DNA of 64,000 bases, from positions 1 through 64,000 of the forward strand of contig JAQBQF010000252.1 of the NCBI GenBank assembly GCA_028287115.1. Reading direction: 5' to 3'. The notes under the pieces are model-generated. The model searched no databases. It was not told where the DNA came from and worked only from the letters and a program-made list of their open reading frames with translations. Source of the stretch: Myxococcales bacterium (lineage in GTDB: Bacteria; Myxococcota_A; Polyangia; Haliangiales; Haliangiaceae). Shown here piece by piece: positions 1 to 8,374 of the stretch (positions within the stretch are counted from its first letter, which is position 1; the number at the start of each line of letters is the position of its first letter). The position numbers were made by a program, and so were the translations under genes.

Positions 1-1
1 G

Positions 2-757
2 TCCGTTGCGGTGTTGCTCGACGAGATGAACACCGGCAACCCGAATGCGTCGATGTTCGAGATCGCGATCGCCGCGGGTGGATCGACCGGATCGCGCAAG
101 ACCGATCGCGCAGAGCAGTGGTACTTCCTCGGCCCCGCCTCGGTACGCTCGGCTATGGCGAAGCCCTCGCCACAACCGAAACGGCAACCGACCCCGGAAG
201 GCTCATCGTCGACGGGCGCTCGGGCTGGCGACGTCAAGGTTGCATCCGCCAACAACGTCTCGGCGGGTGACATGATGTTCGTCCCCGCGGGAAGCGTACG
301 CGAGGTGATCGCGAGCAGCGGAGACGTCCACGCGGTGGTCGTCGTGGTGCCCGGTGGTCGCGAGGGCGCGGCGCGCGGCGGTGCGATGTCGACGCCCGAG
401 GCAGCCTACGGCACGGCAGTTCCGATCATCCTCTCCCAAGGCAACAAGTACGGAGCCGTCACGATCTTCGCCGAGCCGGCGACGATCAAGGAGCCGACCC
501 TCGCGGCGTCGATCCTCGAGCTCCCCGCGGCACGTCAGGTTCCCGAGCACGTCCACGCGAAGGAGACCGAGATGCTCTACATCCTCGCCGGCAGCGGGAC
601 GATGACGATCGCCGGCACCGAGGTCGCGGTCACGGCGAGCTCGGTCGTGCAGATTCCGCCGAACACGAAGCACGCGTTCGTCACGAAAGACGACGTCCGC
701 GCACTCCAGATCTATACGCCTGCCGGACCGGAGCAACGGTTCAAGGCGAAGCCATGA
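2..757 (+). CDS. Tandem-cupin protein, 5' end outside the window
   Basis: Protein with two cupin barrels and no recognisable substrate. The C-terminal half is a typical Cupin_2 barrel: the metal ligands can be read in HVHAKETE (His, His, Glu) and in PPNTKH (last His). The N-terminal half keeps cupin strand spacing (GGSTG, then YFLGP, then SAGDMMFVPAG) but has lost the histidines, so only the second barrel should bind a metal. The frame is open to the left edge, so the true start probably lies outside; the first start inside is GTG at 11. Its stop overlaps the meaB start as ATGA, which implies one transcript with translational coupling. A ligand-binding or isomerase-type role is possible but I do not assign one. 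Confidence 0.7.
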   Translation, partial: SVAVLLDEMNTGNPNASMFEIAIAAGGSTGSRKTDRAEQWYFLGPASVRSAMAKPSPQPKRQPTPEGSSSTGARAGDVKVASANNVSAGDMMFVPAGSVREVIASSGDVHAVVVVVPGGREGAARGGAMSTPEAAYGTAVPIILSQGNKYGAVTIFAEPATIKEPTLAASILELPAARQVPEHVHAKETEMLYILAGSGTMTIAGTEVAVTASSVVQIPPNTKHAFVTKDDVRALQIYTPAGPEQRFKAKP

Positions 758-1722
758 CCGACGACCCCGGCAAGTTCCCGAAGGCGGACATTGCACCGAT
801 CCTCGCCGGCGACGTGCGCGCCGGCGCGCGGCTGATGCGCGACATCGACGATCGCCGCGAGACCGCGATGACCGCGCTCAAGGCGCTGTTCCCGCATACC
901 GGCAAAGGCTACGTCATCGGCATCACCGGCAATCCGGGTGCGGGCAAGTCGACCGTCGTCGACGCGATGATCGCGCATTATCGAGGGCTCGGTGAACGCG
1001 TCGGGGTCGTGTGCGTCGATCCGACGTCGCCGTTTTCGGGCGGCGCGATCCTCGGCGATCGGATCCGCATGCAGCGGCACGCGCTCGATCCGGACGTGTT
1101 CATTCGGAGCCTCGCGACGCGCGGGCATCTCGGCGGCCTCTCGCGATCGACGTTCGACGTCGCGCACGTGCTCGATGCGATGGGTTATCAGCGGATCTTG
1201 ATCGAGACCGTGGGCGTCGGTCAGGACGAGATCGAGGTGATGCGCGCGGCGCACACGACCGTCGTGGTCACGGTGCCCGGGCTCGGCGACGACATCCAGG
1301 CGATCAAGTCGGGGCTCCTCGAGGTCGCCGATGTTCTCGTCGTCAACAAGGCGGATCGCGAGGGTGCCGACCGCACCGAGCGCGACCTGATGCAGATGCT
1401 CGATCTGCGTGCCGCGGATCGCAAGGACGTCCAGATCGTGCGAACGATCGCAACACGTGGCACGGCGGAAGGGTCGGGCATCACGGAGCTCGCGGCTTCG
1501 ATCGAAGCGCACCGCGAGCGCGCGTGGACCGGTCCGGGCGCGATCGAGCGCGGTACCGTGCGTGCGGCAGCACAGCTCTCGGAGCTCATCCGGGCGCTGC
1601 TCGCGGATCGTGCCATGCGCACGATGGCGGCCCGTGGCGGCCTCACCGAGATCGCGCACGCCGTCGCGGAGCGCCGCGAGGATCCATGGACACTCGCCGA
1701 GAGCATCGTGGCGTCGCTGTAG
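754..1722 (+). CDS. meaB: Methylmalonyl-CoA mutase-associated GTPase MeaB (ArgK family)
   Basis: G3E P-loop GTPase that guards methylmalonyl-CoA mutase, coupling GTP hydrolysis to cobalamin loading and protection from inactivation. At 322 residues it has the usual family length. Visible motifs are the P-loop GNPGAGKS (residues 59-66), the CVDPTSPFSGGAILGDR block with the switch Asp, the ETVGVGQDE loop and the guanine-specificity motif NKAD. The ATG overlaps the stop of the upstream cupin gene by four bases. Its likely client, the mutase large subunit, is encoded about 3 kb downstream on the opposite strand, so the two are linked in function but not co-transcribed. Confidence 0.96.
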   Translation: MTDDPGKFPKADIAPILAGDVRAGARLMRDIDDRRETAMTALKALFPHTGKGYVIGITGNPGAGKSTVVDAMIAHYRGLGERVGVVCVDPTSPFSGGAILGDRIRMQRHALDPDVFIRSLATRGHLGGLSRSTFDVAHVLDAMGYQRILIETVGVGQDEIEVMRAAHTTVVVTVPGLGDDIQAIKSGLLEVADVLVVNKADREGADRTERDLMQMLDLRAADRKDVQIVRTIATRGTAEGSGITELAASIEAHRERAWTGPGAIERGTVRAAAQLSELIRALLADRAMRTMAARGGLTEIAHAVAERREDPWTLAESIVASL

Positions 1723-1825
1723 GTCTTGCGGTGTAGCGATGGTCACGTGTGGTCGGCGGATTCTGGGTCCACCGACGGATGCGGTGCTATGCTGGCTTCG
1801 CCTCGTTCCGTTTCTGAGGTTTCTT

Positions 1826-2551
1826 ATGCTTAAGCCATCTTTCGTCGCGGGCATGCTCGTGCTGGCGTCCGCGGGCTGCGGTCTCATCAGCTCGGACGTC
1901 ACGAACTTCGATCTCACGCTGCCGAACAAGACATTCAGCGTCGATACCGGAAGCTGGAACGTGAGCCAATCGGCCGCCGATGCGTACCTGATGCATTCCT
2001 GCACGACGAGTCAAGTCTGCAGCTCCGCCGTCGCCGCCGCCTGTTCGACCGGCTGCGCGGGCGAATGCGACGCGACAAGCCACACGTGCGATCTCGATCT
2101 GCAGGTCGCGGTGCACCAGGGCGTCGATCTCGTGACCGAGAAGCCCGAGCTGAAGACGATCAACGATCAGCCTCTGATCAAGGTCGCCATCGACAGCGTG
2201 CAGTACGAAGTCGCGCTCAACACGCTGACGGTCGCCACGCCCGCGATGAAGATCTACGTCGCACCGATCTCGGTGATGGACCCTAACGATCCGATGGCAA
2301 AGCAGGTCGGGCTCGTCGAGTCGATCCCGGCGATGACGCTCGTCACGCGCAAAGACATGACGTTCTCCGATGGCTCGACCGGCGCCACGAGTGCCGACCA
2401 AGGCCGCCAGAACCTGATCGATGCCATGAGCAGCTACAAGGTCCCGTTCAACGTCCTGATCGGAACCCAGCTCGTCGTCAAGATGGGCAGCTCGGTCCCG
2501 ATGGGCAAGCTCGACGCGATCATTCACATCAAAGCGCACGCCGGCCTCTAG
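1826..2551 (+). CDS. Cys-rich exported lipoprotein of unknown function
   Basis: A 241-residue protein starting MLKPSFVAGMLVLASAGC, a short positively charged n-region and hydrophobic stretch ending at Cys18, so probably a type II signal peptide; the -3 residue is Ser, which is not ideal for a lipobox. A cysteine cluster follows at about residues 53-90 (CTTSQVC, CSTGCAGEC, HTC), suggesting a disulfide-knotted segment, then beta-rich sequence without a family I recognise. The frame is open far upstream, but the signal peptide, a GAGG ribosome-binding element just before ATG 1826 and the end of meaB at 1722 support this start. A TATGCT hexamer at 1788-1793 could be its -10 box. Confidence 0.7.
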   Translation: MLKPSFVAGMLVLASAGCGLISSDVTNFDLTLPNKTFSVDTGSWNVSQSAADAYLMHSCTTSQVCSSAVAAACSTGCAGECDATSHTCDLDLQVAVHQGVDLVTEKPELKTINDQPLIKVAIDSVQYEVALNTLTVATPAMKIYVAPISVMDPNDPMAKQVGLVESIPAMTLVTRKDMTFSDGSTGATSADQGRQNLIDAMSSYKVPFNVLIGTQLVVKMGSSVPMGKLDAIIHIKAHAGL

Positions 2552-2584
2552 CAACCCGCGCCTGGCGTCGGCGACATTGGCCAG

Positions 2585-3517
2585 GTGACGCGACGGCGCA
2601 GCGTGCTGGTTGTCTTGAGCGCATGCTGTGCGTGCGGCGACAACCTCGAATTCGTACCGCGCTGCGACGAGGTGCCCGACACGAGCGCGACGAGCTCGTA
2701 CGACGACCTCGTTCTCGCCGACGGCCCGGTCGCATTCTGGGACATCACGGGCCTTGGGGATACCGAGCGAGATCTCACCGGCAACGGCCGCTGCGGCGCC
2801 TATTTCGGCACGACCCGGCGATGGACGACGATGCCGGATGGAGCTCGCGTCGCCGACTTCAATGGATCTGACGCGTACATGTTCGTCGGATCGAACGAGG
2901 CCTTCTCGATTCCGACGACCGGCAGCCTGACGTGGGAGGCGTGGATCGAGCCCGACGTGCTGCAGTTTCCGAACAGCCCCGAGGGCTACGTGAATTGGAT
3001 GGGCAAGTGCGCGAGCTATGCGCCGACGTGCGAATGGGAGGCGCGTCTTCATGACTCGATCGATCCGCAAGGACGCTGCAATCGGTTCGCGGCCTACGCG
3101 TTCAATCCGAGCGCAGGTCTCGGCGCCGGCGCGGATTGGCAACCGACGTGCGGCCTGCTGCAGCCGGGGCAGTGGCATCACGTCGTCGGCGAATACACGA
3201 TCGGAAGTCAGCCTGCCGGTTGTCCGAACGTGGCGACAGCGCCGGGCTCGATCACGATCTTTGTCGACGGCATCGAATGGAGTCAGGCGGATCACAATCC
3301 GACCGGCTGCATGAGTCAGTTCGGCGTCGTCCCGCGCGCGAACGACAGCCCGCTGTTCATCGGAACCTCGGCGGCCGACAATTGGTTTCAAGGAGGCATC
3401 GGTAAAGTTGCGATCTACGGCTATCTCCTCGGCGCCGATCAGATCGCGAATCACTATCTGGCGATGACAGGACGCATGCCGAGCGGCAGCTGCGGCGCGA
3501 CTTGTACGATTCCGTGA
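2585..3517 (+). CDS. LamG/concanavalin A-like lipoprotein
   Basis: Secreted lipoprotein of 310 residues with a lectin/glucanase-like beta sandwich. The start GTG gives MTRRRSVLVVLSAC, with an excellent lipobox LSAC (Cys14). From about residue 50 the sequence follows the LamG pattern: PVAFWDITG, then DFNGSDAYMFV, TWEAWIEPDV, GQWHHVVGEYTIG, SITIFVDGIEW, and FQGGIGKVAIYGYLLGADQI near the end. Such domains bind carbohydrate or protein ligands at the cell surface. It follows the upstream lipoprotein gene by 33 bases on the same strand and may be co-transcribed. Several cysteines (CASYAPTCEWE, CGATC) suggest periplasmic or surface disulfides. Confidence 0.8.
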   Translation: MTRRRSVLVVLSACCACGDNLEFVPRCDEVPDTSATSSYDDLVLADGPVAFWDITGLGDTERDLTGNGRCGAYFGTTRRWTTMPDGARVADFNGSDAYMFVGSNEAFSIPTTGSLTWEAWIEPDVLQFPNSPEGYVNWMGKCASYAPTCEWEARLHDSIDPQGRCNRFAAYAFNPSAGLGAGADWQPTCGLLQPGQWHHVVGEYTIGSQPAGCPNVATAPGSITIFVDGIEWSQADHNPTGCMSQFGVVPRANDSPLFIGTSAADNWFQGGIGKVAIYGYLLGADQIANHYLAMTGRMPSGSCGATCTIP

Positions 3518-3665
3518 GGCTCGATCACTGTCCCGGTGGCGTCGACGAGCCGCGTGTCACCCGACCCACATGTATGTGCAAGCTGGCGGATCGACACGAT
3601 GCTCTCGGTGGCACGCGCGATGCTGAAGAGGAGTTGCGAAAGGGTTCCACCAACAGGGGTCCACC

Positions 3666-4631
3666 ATGAAGACGCAACTCCGTTCAGTTCTGTTTGGTCT
3701 TGTTCTGCCAATTCTCCCAACCAGCCTCGTCGCGTGCGGCAGCGACGATCACGACAAGACGTCGAATGTTTCGATGACGTCGTTCCTACCAAAGCTCGAA
3801 GACTACAAGCAGGTCAACGTCGTCGCCGACGCGCCGAAGGCCGATCCCGTGCCGACGGTCAAGGTCGTGATCGACGAACCGATCCCGACGAGCTACGACG
3901 CGGCGATGACGCAAGGTCGCGCGCTTGCGGAGAAAGGCGAGAACGCTCGCGCTCGCGAGATGTTCGAGGCGGCGATCAAGCTCGACAAGAAGAAGGCCGA
4001 TCCACACATCGAGCTCGCGAGGCTGTTCATCGCGACCAACGACAAAGGCATGGCGGTCGTCGCGGCGAATCGCGCCGTGAAGCTCGCGCCGATGTCGAGC
4101 CAGGCGTGGAACACGAAGGGGCGCGCGGAGCTCAATCGGTTCGAGTACGACAAGGCGATCGAGGCGTTCACCAAGTCCGTCGAGCTCAACGCGGACAACG
4201 TGTGGGCGTGGAACAACCTCGGGTTCACCGAGCTCCAGCTCAAGAAGTACGACGTCGCGGCCGAGCACTTCGCCGAGGCGGCCAGCCGCAAGGGCGCGAC
4301 CGGCTACATGTTCAACAACCTCGGCACCGCGCTCGAACAGCTCGATCGTCTCGACGAGGCACGCAAGGCGTTCGATGCGGGCGCCACGCTCGGCTCGAAA
4401 GAAGCGGTGTCGAGCCGCAAGCGCCTGGAAGGTGTGAAGTCGATCGCGATCGCAAAGGAAGAACACAAGGACAAGGTCGAGAAGCTAGGCCAGAGCTACG
4501 AGCTCGACGAGGGCCAGCCCGCGACGCCGACCGCCGAGGACAAGATCGACACGTCGGATCCCGACGCCGACGTGCAAACGCCGGGTGAAGGATCCGGATC
4601 GGGCTCGAGCTCCGACCAGTCGACGATGTGA
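3666..4631 (+). CDS. TPR-repeat lipoprotein
   Basis: Lipoprotein of 321 residues with signal peptide MKTQLRSVLFGLVLPILPTS and lipobox LVAC (Cys24). From about residue 78 to 245 it holds four to five tetratricopeptide repeats (ALAEKGENARAREMFEAAIK, then AWNTKGRAELNRFEYDKAIE, AWNNLGFTELQLKKYDVAAE, MFNNLGTALEQLDRLDEARK). The C-terminus is low-complexity, rich in Gly, Ser and acidic residues (GEGSGSGSSSDQ). TPR lipoproteins of this kind are usually scaffolds in envelope complexes; no partner is visible here. It converges with the mutase gene and ends nine bases before it. Confidence 0.85.
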   Translation: MKTQLRSVLFGLVLPILPTSLVACGSDDHDKTSNVSMTSFLPKLEDYKQVNVVADAPKADPVPTVKVVIDEPIPTSYDAAMTQGRALAEKGENARAREMFEAAIKLDKKKADPHIELARLFIATNDKGMAVVAANRAVKLAPMSSQAWNTKGRAELNRFEYDKAIEAFTKSVELNADNVWAWNNLGFTELQLKKYDVAAEHFAEAASRKGATGYMFNNLGTALEQLDRLDEARKAFDAGATLGSKEAVSSRKRLEGVKSIAIAKEEHKDKVEKLGQSYELDEGQPATPTAEDKIDTSDPDADVQTPGEGSGSGSSSDQSTM

Positions 4632-4639
4632 TCTTGGCG

Positions 4640-6220
<1,581 letters not shown>

Positions 6221-6354
6221 CGGCCGTGTGTAGCAGAGATCTCGCAAGATGGTCCGACGTCCTCCCACTCGCGCGTGGCGAATCGCCGCGCCAACTTTCG
6301 AGCCTCCCCGACAGCGGCGCGGTCGCTTGACAGCACGTCATCGAGAGGTGACCG

Positions 6355-7581
6355 TTGAGCATTATGAATGGTTCGGCGAGGTGGGTAACGGCCGTCATGT
6401 GTCTCGTGACGATCACCGGGTGTGTCAAGACGACGACCTATGGCTACCAGTACCGGATGGAGCAGCAGTTCGGCGGAACCGAGGAGCCGGAGCCGCCTCC
6501 GGTGGAAGCCCGCCAGCTCCTCGCGAACGCCAGGACGGTCGCGTTCTATCCGCCCGACGTATGCGTCAACACCGAGCGCCAGAGTGATCGAGGCAGCGCG
6601 GTGATCGCACGTTGTGGTGCGCTGCTCTCGAAGCTCGAGCGCGACGCCGAGCGTGCCGGCTTCGAGGTCGTGTCGTGGGTCAACCTACGCGGCCAGAAGC
6701 GGCCGATCGAATACGCGCGCGAAGCGAACGTCGACGTGCTGTTCGAGATCAACGAGCTGTTGCCGCAGCAGATCAACGATGTCGACGTCCAGCGCAAGCT
6801 GACGTTCTTCAATCGCCCGCAAGACAAGCCGGACGAGCAGCTACAGGTCTCGGCCACGGTCGCGGAACGCTGTCATCAGTGGGCCAAGCGCGATAAACCG
6901 ATCACCGCGGGCCTCACGAGCACGCTCGACATCAAGACGGTATCGGTCCAGGACGGCCGCGCGCGCTGGCACTATCGCAAGAGCGTCTCGCAATCGAGTG
7001 GCGAAGACTTCCCGAAGGTCAGGTTCGTCGGGGCAACGACGCCGAACAAGGGCGGCAATGTCCTCGCGGGCGTTGGCGGTGGCACGTTGCTCGCGGGAAT
7101 CGTGTTCGCCGTCGTCGATTCGAGTAACGCCGACATGATCAACTCGGCCACCGGGATGCCGAACGGAAAAGTCTTCGGTGACGCGCCTACGTACATGATC
7201 GTCGGCGGTGCGCTCGCTCTCGCGGCGGGCATCGCGATCCTCGTGGGCACGGGTCAGAGCCAGCCGGATCCCGACTCGGTCCTGTGCCTCGAGGATCATG
7301 TGCCCACGAACGGATCTGTCGAATCAGCGACGGGCGTGCAGGGCCCGCTGTCCTCCGAGCACACGTTCAACGAGACCAAGGTCTCCGATCCTCTCGCCAA
7401 GGAAGAGGAGAGGCTCGGCGTCGATCGCGCGAACGAGTTCTTCGCGATCCTGACCGAGATCCGAACGTCGCACCCGCGGGCTGCGCCTGCAGCGCCACCA
7501 GCGGGCGCAGCGCCAGCAGCGGCACCCACCGCCGCACCGGTCCCTGTGCCCGCACCGCTGCCGGCACCCAAGAAGCCGTGA
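6355..7581 (+). CDS. Lipoprotein with two hydrophobic segments and a Pro/Ala-rich tail
   Basis: A 408-residue protein of unknown function. The TTG start is preceded by GAGAGG at a spacing of six; ATG 6364 is the alternative. The N-terminus ends in ITGC (Cys23), a lipobox. Residues about 40-210 are a mixed alpha/beta region without a family I recognise. Two glycine-rich hydrophobic stretches follow (VLAGVGGGTLLAGIVFAVV and MIVGGALALAAGIAILVG), then a tail rich in Ala and Pro. This layout, lipid anchor plus two hairpin-like hydrophobic helices plus flexible tail, suggests an envelope protein. An exact TTGACA occurs at 6327-6332, but no convincing -10 box is at the right distance. Confidence 0.65.
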   Translation: MSIMNGSARWVTAVMCLVTITGCVKTTTYGYQYRMEQQFGGTEEPEPPPVEARQLLANARTVAFYPPDVCVNTERQSDRGSAVIARCGALLSKLERDAERAGFEVVSWVNLRGQKRPIEYAREANVDVLFEINELLPQQINDVDVQRKLTFFNRPQDKPDEQLQVSATVAERCHQWAKRDKPITAGLTSTLDIKTVSVQDGRARWHYRKSVSQSSGEDFPKVRFVGATTPNKGGNVLAGVGGGTLLAGIVFAVVDSSNADMINSATGMPNGKVFGDAPTYMIVGGALALAAGIAILVGTGQSQPDPDSVLCLEDHVPTNGSVESATGVQGPLSSEHTFNETKVSDPLAKEEERLGVDRANEFFAILTEIRTSHPRAAPAAPPAGAAPAAAPTAAPVPVPAPLPAPKKP

Positions 7582-7595
7582 TATAGGGGCGACAG

Positions 7596-7862
7596 ATGCC
7601 GAATTACTCGAAGCTGCACGACCTGATCAGCCATCGCGTGATGATCGAGTACGACACGGGCGCAAAGATCACGGGATATCTCGCGTCGTGCCAGCCCGCG
7701 TCGGGGCCCGTCGAGTTTATCGTGCTCGCCGAAGCGAAGTTCATCGACTCGCGTGGCCGGATCGTTCGCGAATCGCTCGAGGTCGTCGTGTGCCCGAACA
7801 TGGTCACCTCGATCGCACTCGACGAAGGCCCACGCGGCCGCGACCTGCCGGCCGCTCGCTAA
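7596..7862 (+). CDS. Small Sm-like (LSM-fold candidate) protein
   Basis: An 88-residue protein with no signal peptide. Read against the Sm fold it has a short N-terminal helix (YSKLHDLISH), then a strand pattern like Sm1 (VMIEYDTGAKITGYLASC, compare hydrophobic-x-x-x-D/T-G-x-x-x-x-G-x-L) and an Sm2-like end (VVVCPNMVTSIAL, compare V-V-x-R-G-N-N-V-x-S-I). Sm/Lsm proteins form rings that bind RNA. The match is by eye and the family is unproven; another small beta-barrel is possible. ATG 7596 has an AGGGGCGA element at the right distance. It lies 14 bases after the lipoprotein gene and its stop overlaps the end of the convergent YbjN-like gene. Confidence 0.6.
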   Translation: MPNYSKLHDLISHRVMIEYDTGAKITGYLASCQPASGPVEFIVLAEAKFIDSRGRIVRESLEVVVCPNMVTSIALDEGPRGRDLPAAR

Positions 7863-8347
7863 CCCGTCGCTTCGCCGAGCTTGCCGCCGAACCGCGCGAT
7901 CAGCACGTCGTCGTATTCGTCGGCGTAGCTCATCACGCGCCGCACGAGCTCCAGCACCTCGCTGCGATCGAGATCGAGCGTCGAGCGCTCGGTGACGAGC
8001 AGGACGTGGTCGCCCAGCACGGCAAACCCAGCGCCACACAGCCGTGTGTTGTGCTCGAGCAGGTGCTCGAAGAGCGCGCCGCGATCGATCCGGTCGTCGA
8101 GCGTCATCACGACCGCCCACACGCGAATGTGCGTGAACTCCGTGCGAGAGATCAGTGCGATGCGAGTAATCGCGGAGCCCTTCGGGATCTGCCAAGCGAA
8201 CAGCGCGGTCGGATGCTTGATCCGGCTCTGCGGAGTCGGATGGCCGAGCTCGCCGAGGACTTCCTCGACGAGAGCGACGGTCGATGCGAGATTCGACTCG
8301 CGCTGGTTCGCGAACAAGCCTTGCGCCATGCCGGAGTACACTAACAT
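7859..8347 (-). CDS. YbjN-like / secretion-chaperone-fold protein
   Basis: A 162-residue soluble protein that resembles the YbjN/CesT-like alpha-beta fold: an N-terminal helix (STVALVEEVLGEL), antiparallel strands (TRIALISR, HIRVWAVVMTL), a central helix (RGALFEHLLEHNTRL), strands (GAGFAVLGDHVLLVTER) and a C-terminal helix (RSEVLELVRRVMSYADEYDD). Members bind partner proteins or act in stress regulation; no partner is evident. The ATG at 8347 is used; ATG 8329 is an alternative. It converges on the Sm-like gene with a four-base overlap and diverges from the next gene across only 27 bases. Confidence 0.55.
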   Translation of the reverse strand: MLVYSGMAQGLFANQRESNLASTVALVEEVLGELGHPTPQSRIKHPTALFAWQIPKGSAITRIALISRTEFTHIRVWAVVMTLDDRIDRGALFEHLLEHNTRLCGAGFAVLGDHVLLVTERSTLDLDRSEVLELVRRVMSYADEYDDVLIARFGGKLGEATG

Positions 8348-8374
8348 CAGATGCGGAAGGTGGTCTGATCCGAG

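Noticed and set aside
712..2004. 430-residue minus-strand ORF opposite meaB
   Set aside because: High-GC shadow frame: long and Arg/Asp-rich, without domain signatures, and overlapping the clear meaB gene.
1787..3454. 555-residue minus-strand ORF opposite two lipoprotein genes
   Set aside because: Composition is that of a shadow of plus-strand codons; the plus strand has signal peptides and a LamG pattern.
6327..6356. TTGACA at 6327-6332 as a full promoter for the lipoprotein gene
   Set aside because: No good -10 box is found at 16-18 bases (GACCGT at best), so I left it as a remark.
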